Assembly (NCBI GenBank): GCA_035651635.1
Contig: DASRFK010000167.1
Coordinates: 1-26,180 of the forward strand
DNA: 26,180 nt
From: JANXQE01 sp035651635
GTDB taxonomy: Bacteria > Verrucomicrobiota > Verrucomicrobiia > Limisphaerales > UBA8199
Reading direction: 5' to 3'
Shown: one piece after another, positions 11,201 to 17,735 of the stretch
How positions within the stretch are numbered: position 1 is the stretch's first letter
Layout of the letters: each line of letters begins with the position of its first letter
Notes under the pieces: generated by a model
The model's database searches: none
Told to the model about the DNA's origin: nothing
What the model saw: the letters and a program-made list of their open reading frames with translations, nothing else
Program-made: the position numbers and the translations under genes

Positions 11201-12747
11201 CGAATAGCTCACTTCAATTAATTGATCCCACACAGGACAACTGGCGAGTGGGTAACTGGATGAGTGTGCCCAACGCCCAGTCACCTGATAGAACCAACTC
11301 GGTTCGGGCGGCCTTACCCTCCTTTCCACCATTGTGGTTGAATGAACTGCAGGCGGATAATTTGACCGGCCTGACCAATCGTGCCGGCCGGCACGTGCCT
11401 TGGCTCGAGCTCTATAATCCAACCACCAATACCGTGTCGCTGGCTGGTCTTTATCTTTCGACCAACTACGCCAATCTCTTGAGCTGGCAATTCCCCAATT
11501 CCGCCAGCATCGGGCCGGGCCAGTTCTTGATCATCTTCGCTGACGCCGAGACCGGCTTGTCTACTCCCAATGAACTGCACACTGGGTTTACCCTGTCCAG
11601 CGGCTCAGGTTCGCTCGCGCTTAGCCGGCTGTACAACACCCAGCCGCAGGTTCTGGACTATATCGATTATACCAACCTCAGTCTCGACCATTCCTACGGG
11701 TCGATGCCCGACGGCCAGAGTTTTGAGCGGCAGGAATTCGCTTGGCCAACGCCCGGTAGCACTAACAACGCGGCCAATCCTCCTGCGTTCATCGCCTACA
11801 CCAGTGTCGGCAGCGTTTATTCTCAGAACTTCGATAGCCTGCCCAATCCAGGTGCGACTTCGGTCAATTCGGATAATCCAGTGACCATTAACGGGGTGAC
11901 CTACTCGTTAGCCAACCCCTATGGGTTTGCCGACTCAGCTCTGGTCGGCGGCAACGGGGGCCTGGGCGTTTCCCAACTGGCCGGATGGTATGGGCTGGGC
12001 AACCTCAGTTCCAAGTTCGGGGCCACCGATGGGGATCAGACCACGGGCGGCCAAATCAGCTTTGGTTTGCCGAATAGTTCGAATCGAGCTTTAGGCCTGC
12101 TGGCCACCAGCAGCACCGGCCCAGCTCTTTTCGGAGCCAAGTTTATCAATCAAACGACCGAAACCCTCGATGCCATCAGTGTGCAAGTCACCGGCGAGTT
12201 GTGGCGCCAATCCAATTTGCCCAAAACCCTCGAATGCTTCTATTACCTGGACCCGACCTCCAACGCGCCCTTCACTGGCAGTCACACGGCTCTGCTGCCC
12301 GCTTTGAACGTGGCATTTCCGGTAGACCCGGTTGCGGTTGGTGGCGTGGCAGTCGACGGGACGTCCGCCAATAATCAGACGAACCTGAGCATGGTGGCGC
12401 AGCCCATCATTGGCTGGGCTCCCGGAACAGCGCTTTGGCTGGTCTGGGAGATGCAGGATGCCACCGGCAAGGCCCAAGGGCTGGCCATCGACAACCTGAG
12501 CTTCTCCGCTGCAACTCAAGCGGCCGTCCAGGTGCCGTTGACATTCCAAGCCACGACCACGAACCTGGTCCTCTCTTGGATGGGAATCGCTGGTCAGATG
12601 TACCAAGTGCAATATAAAAGTGACTTGCGCGACCCTACCTGGTTGCCGTTGGGTGCGGCAATAATGGGAACCGGCTCGGCCCTGAACATTACGAACGATT
12701 TCAGCCCGTCCTCTCAACATTTTTATCGACTTGAGCTTCTGCCCTGA
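5245..12747 (+). CDS. Giant exported LTD-CotH kinase-like protein B (2500 aa)
   Basis: A complete paralogue of the preceding gene. A signal peptide is visible: RLYRR, then a hydrophobic stretch 10-24, with likely cleavage after A28 (APA/Q). The modules are: concanavalin/LamG-like about 32-240; Ig-like 258-348 (ITSQPQ, FQWYR); an SbsA-type Ig-like domain 352-450; a DUF1349-like beta domain 455-632; three LTDs about 651-800, 810-925 and 943-1110; a carbohydrate-binding-like module to about 1275; a beta segment to 1365; a CotH kinase-like domain 1389-1775 with D1667-L-D1669; an Ig-like linker; two LTDs about 1868-2010 and 2030-2175; a beta-rich block 2178-2423; and a C-terminal module ending FYRLELLP. 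The ATG at 5245 is chosen because it gives the signal peptide; there is no clear Shine-Dalgarno, which suggests translation follows from the gene upstream. The CotH domain contains a C-x3-C-x2-C cluster (C1442, C1446, C1449) absent from protein A. Its role is inferred to be extracellular adhesion or modification; substrate unknown. Confidence 0.9.
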   Translation: MSASRLYRRLAVLLASFAFLLSVARAPAQLQLPIDVGTTVSGFQDDFTGTSLDPNWILSAGGTVSVSNGVLHVASSLYDPTHLLYQLPGYDNAVQEVLARVRILSYGSGDLVRGGIGVGVDPSSSLGINYLFRENTSDGQSALHMAMLDDMAAWGPMQAYAWQLNTWYWIRLRQEPNAASQGGANDVFAKIWLGDGSQAEPATWQVVWDYTPAQPTRTGYAGITASSGGSFQFDVDYFLLKASGLPSIVVAPNAFVQTPVSITSQPQNTNALELSSVSFGAGASGTPPPTFQWYRVPNAIAGATNAAYVLSPVAYADNGAQFQVVAQNVVSNRTYAVTSIVATLTVIADTNPPVLLGAQSLSPNQVQVSFSERISSSTATNVLNYHLADADTTVAISSATLDESQTNVLLSVAPLSDGTNYALTVNNLTDQSHAANVIAPNSQAQFTARAYTPVILGDSFPDAAQVSSGNGYNITAAGAAVGGTNDECLFNYQFKSGDFDWMVRLDSLALADAWSEAGLMAREDLSPGSISASVMATPSISGMFFEGRSSTNGSATISGHFPVNYPSTWLRLKRAGNALTGFGSLDGRNWTQLGSLTSAWPSNLYFGFVVSSHTTNQPTTAAFRDLSAVITAGTNGPLGIEPPGQCSRRTSLVISEIMYHPTNSSLEFVELFNSRGEPQDLSGYQLSGSIGYTFPPGSQIDGGGFVVVAKSPGDLQAVYGLTNLFGPYLNSLPNSQGTVRLLSQAGAVLLEVNYGTTPPWPVSPDGGGHSLVLARPSYGEDNVLAWAASESVGGSPGRLDPVTVDPLAPVVINEFVANDGPTGTQFIELFNRSAQLLDLSGCSMSDDPKTNKFVLPPGSVVPARGFVVLNQSDFGFSLNAEGGTLYLRNAAGTRVLDAVRYEGQQPGLSFGRVPDGAARMQALARPTPGSSNSAAWTSDVVINEILYAPVSLNDDDQFVELYNRSTHVINLGGWQFTAGINYAFPANTLLAPDAYLVVARNAARMLTNYPNLNSGNLVGNFTGALAHHGERLALAMPQQVVTTTGQISTTNTIYVVVNEVTYGTGGQWGDWSQAGGSSLELIDPHADNGLAPNWADSDETHKAGWTITSAIGTIDNGDVPADELQVLLEGVGEALIDNVQVIDATGSNHIANGTFESGASGWIAEGTEKTSGLETSEGFNSAQSYHVRAVNKADNQVNRIRTLLTSPLPAGSTNVTIRAAVRWLKGDPEILLRLRGNWLECAAQLPNPANPGTPGLRNSRFVSNAPPAILDVQHAPVLPAVGQPIVVSARVSDPDNVGAVLLKYRLDPNTTYSTVSMTDDGTGGDVVAGDGVWSATIPGQASGIMIAFYIQATDQAIIPATSTFPNNVPARECLVRVGEVQPTGNFPVYRLWMTKATLNTWNGDNRLDNSDYPVTFVLDDKRVIYTSGARFKGSPYISPSYCGATCGRCGYSISFPDDNLFLGETELVLDWPGGHGGETTALQEQMCYWIADRLNLPWSHRHTIRLHVNGVTDEARQTTFEAVVQPAGSFVSEWSPTDSSGELFKIERAFEFSDSDSLTADPEPRLQNYTTTGGVKKREHYRWNFMFRSTDRRDDYTNIFALVDAVNAPGPEPYTSAVTGLVDIEEWMGIFATEHIIENFDAYGHEIGKNMYAYVPPSGKWQLYMFDLDWAMLAAPIYSSRYTASAGPLFNADDPTITRMYAFPPFARAYWRAVQNAVDGPLDPANCNPVIDAKSRSLFDNGILWCDGRALTEPSAVKTWFSQRRAALQAQLATVAAPFSVNSVAMSNDLAFISGTAPVSVQNVSFNGAQWPVSWTTVSNWTAKVVLQPGTNQWLVIGLDPHGQPVSGASTNITAVYNNPSVSAAGQVVLNEIMSNPALPGAQYVELYNNSSSLSFDLSGWQFKGLAYTFPAGSSIAPNGFLVLAANRVAFAAAYGATNLVFDTFKGVLQSDGETLTLIQPATGLLPEQVISKVRYASQAPWPSGTNSSLQLIDPTQDNWRVGNWMSVPNAQSPDRTNSVRAALPSFPPLWLNELQADNLTGLTNRAGRHVPWLELYNPTTNTVSLAGLYLSTNYANLLSWQFPNSASIGPGQFLIIFADAETGLSTPNELHTGFTLSSGSGSLALSRLYNTQPQVLDYIDYTNLSLDHSYGSMPDGQSFERQEFAWPTPGSTNNAANPPAFIAYTSVGSVYSQNFDSLPNPGATSVNSDNPVTINGVTYSLANPYGFADSALVGGNGGLGVSQLAGWYGLGNLSSKFGATDGDQTTGGQISFGLPNSSNRALGLLATSSTGPALFGAKFINQTTETLDAISVQVTGELWRQSNLPKTLECFYYLDPTSNAPFTGSHTALLPALNVAFPVDPVAVGGVAVDGTSANNQTNLSMVAQPIIGWAPGTALWLVWEMQDATGKAQGLAIDNLSFSAATQAAVQVPLTFQATTTNLVLSWMGIAGQMYQVQYKSDLRDPTWLPLGAAIMGTGSALNITNDFSPSSQHFYRLELLP
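11776..12513 (+). repeat. Near-identical C-terminal block, copy 2 of 2
   Basis: Partner of 4255-4992. The two copies are direct repeats about 7.5 kb apart and could serve as substrates for recombination, which would delete or fuse the intervening protein B coding sequence in frame. The flanking LTD on the 5' side (11332 onward against 3811 onward) is also similar, but less so. Confidence 0.85.
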
Positions 12748-12753
12748 ACCAGC

Positions 12754-12782
12754 GTAGCGGCGTCTTAGAAGAGCGCCGGCAC
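12754..12782. repeat. Imperfect palindrome after protein B (repeat or terminator)
   Basis: Starting 7 nt after the stop codon, GCGGCGTCT pairs with AGA-CGCCG around a TAGA loop, with single-base bulges, and the pairing can be extended outward to GT...AC. There is no T-run after it. The form, a palindrome centred on a TTAGAA-like core, resembles dispersed palindromes of Verrucomicrobia genomes. It could also serve as a weak transcription terminator for the two giant genes. Confidence 0.4.
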
Positions 12783-12955
12783 TCGGACGCATCGGTAGCC
12801 AAGAGTTCGACCAGGGTTTGGAACCAGGTCTCCCTTTCGGGCACGGCGGAAAACAGCCGTCGCTTCCGTTCTTAGAGCACCACCGCCAGGCGGAATCATT
12901 CTTTCCTCCGTGTTTGCCCTTGCCTTTTGGCGGGTTTTTTCGTTTCTAGCCGGGC
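12783..12955. other. Non-coding gap before uppP
   Basis: I see no convincing gene here. The gap contains small inverted repeats, such as GGTT-TGG-AACC near 12823 and CCGCC-A-GGCGG at 12883-12893, and a terminator-like hairpin near its right end that is listed separately. A promoter for uppP should lie here, but no clear -35/-10 pair stands out. Confidence 0.4.
12917..12940 (+). terminator. Possible intrinsic terminator or leader hairpin before uppP
   Basis: CCC-tt-GCC-TTTT-GGC-GGG is followed directly by six T residues. The stem is short and bulged, so it is weak. It ends only 15 nt before the uppP start codon, which is unusual for the terminator of a gene that stopped 170 nt earlier. It may instead lie in the leader of uppP. 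Confidence 0.3.
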
Positions 12956-13753
12956 ATGCCGCTTTGGTTTATCGTCGCTATTCTTGGGGTTATCGAGGGG
13001 ATCACGGAATTCCTTCCGGTTTCTTCGACGGGACACTTGTTGATTGCTGAACGCTGGTTGCACACGCACCAGAGCGACCTCTTTAATATCGTGATTCAAT
13101 CCGGCGCGGTGCTGGCAGTGCTGCCTCTTTTTCCGGATCGCCTCCGGCAGTTTTTTTTTAACTTCCGAGATCGCGAGACGCAGCTTTATGCAGGGAAAAT
13201 CCTGCTCGCTTTCGTGATTACGGGAGCGGGGGGCTTTATCCTGGATAAAAAGGGGTTCAAGCTGCCCGAGCAGCTTAAGCCGGTGGCAATCGCGCTCTTT
13301 GTAGGAGGCGTCGGCTTTGTGGTGGTCGAAGCGTGGCTGCGAGGTCGCTCATTAAGAAACGAGGTGACGTGGGCCATGGCATTGGCCGTAGGAGTCGGCC
13401 AATTAATCGCAGCGGTCTTCCCGGGCGCCTCCCGCTCGGGAGTGACTATCTTATTTTGTCTGATCCTCGGGCTCAGTCGTCCGGCGGCGACGGAATACTG
13501 TTTCCTGGTGGGAATCCCAACGATGCTGGCTGCGGGCGGCTGGAAGATCTTTAAGGCGCTGCATCATCCGCCACCAGGCGCGGAACCGGAGAACTGGAAC
13601 ATGGTGCTCCTGGGCTTTGTTGTCTCGGCAATCGTATCGTTCATCGCGGTCCGATGGCTGCTGCGTTATATTCAGACGCACACGTTTGTGGTGTTTGGGT
13701 GGTACCGGATTGCGTTGGCCGCGGTAATCGCGGCGATGTTGCTGCACGGGTGA
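12956..13753 (+). CDS. uppP: Undecaprenyl-diphosphatase UppP (BacA)
   Basis: This integral membrane enzyme dephosphorylates undecaprenyl pyrophosphate to undecaprenyl phosphate, recycling the lipid carrier for peptidoglycan and other envelope glycans. At 265 aa it has the usual length. The N-terminal motif EGITEFLPVSSTGHL contains E14, E18 and H27, and the second motif PGASRSG (156-162) contains R160; these match the catalytic E, E, H and R known from the Escherichia coli enzyme. Several hydrophobic helices follow, including one at the very C-terminus (about 243-263). The ATG at 12956 is the first start after an in-frame TAG at 12947. No good Shine-Dalgarno is visible. The downstream DUF1080 gene starts 1 nt after the stop, so the two are probably co-transcribed, although their functions are not obviously linked. 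In other bacteria, loss of the enzyme lowers bacitracin tolerance. Confidence 0.97.
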   Translation: MPLWFIVAILGVIEGITEFLPVSSTGHLLIAERWLHTHQSDLFNIVIQSGAVLAVLPLFPDRLRQFFFNFRDRETQLYAGKILLAFVITGAGGFILDKKGFKLPEQLKPVAIALFVGGVGFVVVEAWLRGRSLRNEVTWAMALAVGVGQLIAAVFPGASRSGVTILFCLILGLSRPAATEYCFLVGIPTMLAAGGWKIFKALHHPPPGAEPENWNMVLLGFVVSAIVSFIAVRWLLRYIQTHTFVVFGWYRIALAAVIAAMLLHG

Positions 13754-13754
13754 T

Positions 13755-14486
13755 ATGGTCATGAATATGAGTTCTGCCTTGCTTAGGTTTTGCTGCTTCG
13801 GTTCCATCTTTGTAACCGGTCAACTGCTGGCCCAATCGACGCCCAACCAGTTGTCTTCCGAAGAGAGAGCCGCCGGATGGAAGCTGCTGTTCGACGGCCA
13901 AACAACCCAGGGTTGGCACAGCTTCAAAAAGAGTTCGTTCCCAGCGAGCGGCTGGGCCGTCGAAGACGGCTGGCTTCATTGCCTCGGGAAAAACGGCGGG
14001 GACGTGCTTTCTGACGGCGAGTACGATCAATTTGACCTTCAGTGGGAATGGAAGATCGAGCCGGCTGGAAACAGTGGTTTAAAATATTTCGTCGTGGAAT
14101 CGCGTGGTTCGGCGTTGGGCCATGAGTATCAAATGCTCGATGACCAAAAGAATCCGGACGGCAAAATCGCGGGCGGCAAACACGTCACCGCATCGTTTTA
14201 CGACGTGCTAAAACCCATTGTGCCGCCCCCGACCAAACCGGTTGGCGAAATCAATCAATCCCGCATCGTTGTCAAAGGCAACCACGTTGAACACTGGCTC
14301 AATGGCGTGAAGGTCTTGGAATACGAGTGTGGCAGCGATGCCGTAAAGGCCGCAGTTGCCGAAAGCAAATTCAAAAATATTTCCGGGTTCGGAGAGCGGG
14401 TCAAAGCCCATCTCCTGCTGCAGGATCACCACAGCCAGGTCTGGTTCCGGAACCTCAAAATCCGAGACCTTTCGGGCGAAAAGTAG
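13755..14486 (+). CDS. Exported DUF1080 (3-keto-disaccharide hydrolase family) protein
   Basis: This is a 243-aa protein with a signal peptide (hydrophobic run ALLRFCCFGSIFVTG, likely cleavage near LLA/Q) and one DUF1080 domain filling the rest. Family hallmarks are WKLLFDGQTTQGWHS near the start, the WAVEDGWL and FDLQWEWKI strands, HEYQMLDD, the HVEHWLNGVKVLEYE strand, and WFRNLKIRDL at the end. The family forms a concanavalin-like beta-sandwich, and members have been linked to cleavage of 3-keto-glycosides. ATGs at 13755, 13761 and 13767 are all possible starts; the last two give a more typical signal peptide. The protein is expected to act outside the cytoplasmic membrane. The gene converges on a Tat-exported Gfo/Idh/MocA oxidoreductase, a family often found near DUF1080 genes, which makes a shared sugar pathway plausible but unproven. 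Confidence 0.9.
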   Translation: MVMNMSSALLRFCCFGSIFVTGQLLAQSTPNQLSSEERAAGWKLLFDGQTTQGWHSFKKSSFPASGWAVEDGWLHCLGKNGGDVLSDGEYDQFDLQWEWKIEPAGNSGLKYFVVESRGSALGHEYQMLDDQKNPDGKIAGGKHVTASFYDVLKPIVPPPTKPVGEINQSRIVVKGNHVEHWLNGVKVLEYECGSDAVKAAVAESKFKNISGFGERVKAHLLLQDHHSQVWFRNLKIRDLSGEK

Positions 14487-14508
14487 AGTCCCGGGGCGGG
14501 GAACGATC

Positions 14509-14548
14509 GGAAATACCCTACCGCCTTTAACGGTGGAGGGTCATTTCC
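14509..14548. terminator. Long imperfect hairpin after DUF1080 gene
   Basis: GGAAAT-a-CCCT-a-CCGCC pairs with GGTGG-AGGG-t-c-ATTTCC around a TTTAAC loop, giving about 15 base pairs with one G-T pair and small bulges. It begins 22 nt after the stop codon. There is no T-run, so it may be a factor-assisted or bidirectional terminator, an RNA-stabilising hairpin, or part of a dispersed repeat. Confidence 0.5.
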
Positions 14549-14614
14549 GAGGCAGTAAAGCCCGTTCAGATGCGGAACAAGGAACGCTTGAAACTCGGAG
14601 CGAACCGTTGATAT

Positions 14615-14700
14615 TCTTTCGTCCCTGTCGGGACTTGTTTTTCGCCGCACTTATAACCCACCGATGAATCGGTGGGCTATTCTCTTTCGCCATGCGGGCT
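14615..14700. repeat. Dispersed-repeat type palindromic element
   Basis: Two hairpins lie in a row: GTCCC-tgtc-GGGAC (14621-14634) and a perfect stem CCCACCGAT-ga-ATCGGTGGG (14657-14676), which can be extended by ATA/TAT after one mismatch. The phrasing (CTTTCGTCCCTGTCGGGAC, then CCCACCGATGAATCGGTGGG, then TATTCTCTTTCG) is of a kind I recall from high-copy intergenic repeats in Verrucomicrobia, Planctomycetes and related genomes. It sits between convergent genes and could end transcription from both sides. Copy number cannot be judged from this window. Confidence 0.6.
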
Positions 14701-14742
14701 ACAGAAAGGCTCTAAGCACGGCCTGGAGGCCCCAACCGCGAA

Positions 14743-15843
14743 TCACGCCTTGAGCGTGACCCACTTCTTTTCGCGCGCGCCTTTGTAAAGCGCTTCCATT
14801 GCCACGACTCTCGCCGCGGCCTCAGAAGGCTTGACCAGCGGTTGGTCCTTGTCGCCGGCCACGGCGTCCAGGAATTGGTGCATTGGAGGGCGTGAAGCCG
14901 GCGGCAACTTAGTGTAGGGATCCTTGCTGTCGCTGCCGGGCACGTGCTTGCTTTTGTAATAGAGATGGTTGTCTACCACGACCGCGTGGCCTTCAGTGCC
15001 GCTGATCAACAGCTGAACGGGATCCTCAATGTCCACCCACCCGGCCGCCAGCGTGCCAATGACGCCGTTCTTGAACTGGATTAGACCTTCGCCGCATTCG
15101 TCGCAACCAGGATATCGCCCGGTAACGATTTTGACGTCCGCGGTGACCGCCTCCACGTCGCCCAGCATCCACATCAGAATATCCAGCTTGTGCGTGCCCA
15201 GGTCGCCGAAACCGCCGATCCCCGCAATCTTCGGATCGGCCATCCAACGCCACTCCTTGTCGAACCAACCCTCTAAAGCACCGCTATGGCAGTTGGAGCC
15301 GCGCGCGCGGGTGATTTTGCCAAAGTGCCCTTTGGCAATTTCATCCTTCAGGAACAGATGCTTGGGATCAGTCCGCATGAAGTACCCCGTGGTGAAGAGG
15401 AGGTTGGCCGACTCGATGGCTTGGGCCATGGCCAGGCTTTCCTTGGCCGTAATGCCCAGCGGTTTCTCGGCGAACAGGTGTTTGCCTGCCTTGGCTGCCG
15501 CCAGAACCAAATCATGGTGGCGGTTCGTTTCCGAGTAGATCACAACGGCCTGGATTTCGGGATCCGACCAGATCTTATTTACGTCATCGACAACCTCGGC
15601 ATTCAAATCCTTCGCCCGCTGCTGAGCCCGAGCCGAGTCATGGTCCCAAACCGATTTGACCCGCACATCTTTGCGCGTTTTGACCAAATCAACGAAACCA
15701 GGGGTATGGATATGGGCGGCCCCGACCAGGGCCACAGTTATTTTTTTGTCACCTTGCGCCCAGGCGCTCGGCAGGGCGCCGGCTGCGGCAACGGCCGCCC
15801 CAGTGGTTTTGAGAAAATCTCTGCGGGTAAGTATTGCATTCAT
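14743..15843 (-). CDS. Tat-exported Gfo/Idh/MocA family oxidoreductase
   Basis: This is a 366-aa NAD(P)-dependent sugar or cyclitol dehydrogenase-like protein. The ATG at 15843 is preferred over one 22 codons upstream because it places the twin-arginine motif RRDFLK at residues 7-12, followed by a hydrophobic stretch and AWA/Q cleavage near 29. The Rossmann start is VALVGAAHIHTPG (38-49). The family's EKP motif is at 126-128, with K127 as the expected catalytic lysine, and GGFGDLGTHKLDIL (210-223) supplies D214 and H218, the usual substrate or catalytic positions. The protein folds before export, which fits a bound cofactor. Its substrate cannot be read from sequence. It converges on the DUF1080 gene and diverges from the DUF885 gene with a 119-nt spacer. 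A 3-keto-sugar-forming role alongside DUF1080 is an inference. Confidence 0.93.
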   Translation of the reverse strand: MNAILTRRDFLKTTGAAVAAAGALPSAWAQGDKKITVALVGAAHIHTPGFVDLVKTRKDVRVKSVWDHDSARAQQRAKDLNAEVVDDVNKIWSDPEIQAVVIYSETNRHHDLVLAAAKAGKHLFAEKPLGITAKESLAMAQAIESANLLFTTGYFMRTDPKHLFLKDEIAKGHFGKITRARGSNCHSGALEGWFDKEWRWMADPKIAGIGGFGDLGTHKLDILMWMLGDVEAVTADVKIVTGRYPGCDECGEGLIQFKNGVIGTLAAGWVDIEDPVQLLISGTEGHAVVVDNHLYYKSKHVPGSDSKDPYTKLPPASRPPMHQFLDAVAGDKDQPLVKPSEAAARVVAMEALYKGAREKKWVTLKA

Positions 15844-15962
15844 AACTTCACGTTCACTGTTCGTTTCGTTCAGGCCGGCGAAATTAGCAGTCGAACTTAT
15901 TCCTGCCAAGAACCATCGATCTTATGCTTCTCAGAATGGGTTTTGCGGGTTAGATCTCCCGG

Positions 15963-17735
15963 GTGAAAAAGGTTATTGGAATTCTGGGATTCATCGTAAG
16001 TCTCGCGGTTGCTCACTTTCCGTCGGTGGCGGAAGCCGCCAAGTCCGACGCGGAGTTTCAAAAATTGGCGGATGATTACCTCCAGGGATACCTCGCCTGG
16101 CGGCCGCAAACGGGCACAACACTGGGTTTTCACGAATATGACGGGAAGGTAACGGATTTCAGCCGGGCGTCACTGAATCGCGAACTGGAACGGCTGCGTA
16201 GTTTCGATGAGCGTTTGGGCCGGCTTGAAACCAACCTATTGAGCGCCCCGGCGTCTTATGATTATCGCATTCTGCGCAATGCCATCGAACGCGAGCGGTT
16301 CAGTTTCGAACAGATGGAAATCTATTCGCATAACCCGATGACCTACGCGGGCGTGCTGGACGTAAACATTTACGTAAAGCGCAATTTTGCCCCTCTCGAG
16401 CAACGCGTCGCCTCCATCACAGCCATTCTCAGCCAGGCCCCGGCCATTTTTACGGCAGCCCGGGCCAATTTGGCGGAGTCATTGCCTCGTCCACAGATCG
16501 AGCTGGCGATCGACCAGGCGAATGGGGCCGCGGATTTCCTGGGCAAAGACCTTGTTGACGCGCTTGCCCAGGTAAAGAATCAAAAAACAATGGCCGAGTT
16601 CAAGACCGCCAATGACCGAGCCATCAGCGAACTTCGCAATTACGTCACCTATCTGAAAGAACAGAAATTCCCCAAGGCAAATGACCATTATGCGCTAGGC
16701 CGTGAAAAATATGCGAAGCTGCTTGAATATGGTGAGATGGTGACGATGCCGGTGGACCAACTGCTGGAGATCGGCTTGCGTGAATTGCAACGAAAACAGC
16801 AGGTCTTTGCCGAAGCCGCTCGGGAAATTGATCCTGACAAAAAGCCAATCGAAGTTTTTCAGGCCATTCAAAAGGATCATCCCACTGAGCAGAATTTGAT
16901 TTCAGATACCGCCAGGGATTTGGACATGATCCGCCAATTCCTGATGGACCACAAAATCATCAGCCTGCCCTCTCCCGTCCGGCCGCAAGTGACGGAAACA
17001 CCGCAGTACCTCCGCGCCACCAGCTTTGCTTCAATGGATACACCCGGCCCGTTCGAAACCAAAGCAACCGAAGCGTATTACTACGTGACGCCGCCCGAGC
17101 ACGACTGGAGCGCGCAGCAGAAGGAAGAATGGTTGAGCGCGTTTAATTATTACACCACGGACATCGTCTCCATTCACGAATGCTATCCCGGCCATTATGT
17201 CCAATTCCTGCATCTGAATGCATCGCCGGCCAATAAGCTGGAGAAAATCTTTAACAGTTACGCGTTCGTTGAAGGCTGGGCGCATTACGCCGAGCAAATG
17301 ATGGTGGACGAAGGGTTTGGCGCGGGCACTTCAGGAACGCTAAACCACGACGACAAGGTGAAAGCGGCCAAGTACCTTCTGGCGCAAACCGACGAAGCGT
17401 TGTTGCGCGTCTGCCGGTTCTGCGTCTCGATCAAAATGCACTGCCAAGGAATGAACGTGGATGACGCGGCCAAGTTTTTTCAAGAGAACTCGTATTACGA
17501 ACAAAAGCCGGCGCGCCAGGAGGCCTTGCGCGGCACGTTCGACCCGGAATATCTCTATTACACGCTTGGCAAACTCGAAATTTTTAAGCTGCGCGAGGAT
17601 TACCGGAAGCAGCAAGGGTCGAGCTTTAGCTTGGAGAAGTTCCACGACGAAATGCTCCGCCACGGCGCCCCGCCCGTCCGGCTCCTGCGCGAAGTCATGC
17701 TCAAGGACCGGAAGCTGTGGGATAAGGTGTTTTAG
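15963..17735 (+). CDS. Exported DUF885 family protein (metallopeptidase-like)
   Basis: This is a 590-aa protein starting at GTG 15963, the first start after an in-frame TAG at 15951. A signal peptide is visible (MKKVIGILGFIVSLAVAHF, likely cleavage AEA/AK after residue 25). The DUF885 signature is present: HECYPGH at 405-411 (a variant of the zinc-type HExxH motif, with H405, E406 and H411) and EGWAHYAE at 437-444 as the probable third ligand region. The N-terminal half is helical and charged. Family members are large alpha-helical proteins assumed to be zinc peptidases; a substrate is not known. The length is typical and no motif is broken. The gene ends in a 4-nt convergent overlap with the vapC toxin gene. 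There is no strong Shine-Dalgarno before the GTG. Confidence 0.93.
   Translation: MKKVIGILGFIVSLAVAHFPSVAEAAKSDAEFQKLADDYLQGYLAWRPQTGTTLGFHEYDGKVTDFSRASLNRELERLRSFDERLGRLETNLLSAPASYDYRILRNAIERERFSFEQMEIYSHNPMTYAGVLDVNIYVKRNFAPLEQRVASITAILSQAPAIFTAARANLAESLPRPQIELAIDQANGAADFLGKDLVDALAQVKNQKTMAEFKTANDRAISELRNYVTYLKEQKFPKANDHYALGREKYAKLLEYGEMVTMPVDQLLEIGLRELQRKQQVFAEAAREIDPDKKPIEVFQAIQKDHPTEQNLISDTARDLDMIRQFLMDHKIISLPSPVRPQVTETPQYLRATSFASMDTPGPFETKATEAYYYVTPPEHDWSAQQKEEWLSAFNYYTTDIVSIHECYPGHYVQFLHLNASPANKLEKIFNSYAFVEGWAHYAEQMMVDEGFGAGTSGTLNHDDKVKAAKYLLAQTDEALLRVCRFCVSIKMHCQGMNVDDAAKFFQENSYYEQKPARQEALRGTFDPEYLYYTLGKLEIFKLREDYRKQQGSSFSLEKFHDEMLRHGAPPVRLLREVMLKDRKLWDKVF

Noticed and set aside
12091..12792. 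233-codon minus-strand frame, with a similar 232-codon one at 4387-5085
   Set aside because: They resemble each other only because the sense genes are paralogous in this block. No ribosome binding site or family match is visible.
12783..12900. Possible tRNA-like segment (GAGTTCGACC, paired GGTT...AACC)
   Set aside because: No acceptor stem or anticodon arm can be formed around the T-loop-like string.
14720..14731. GGCC-TGGA-GGCC hairpin just after the oxidoreductase stop
   Set aside because: The stem is only 4 bp with no T-run on the minus strand; too weak to call a terminator.
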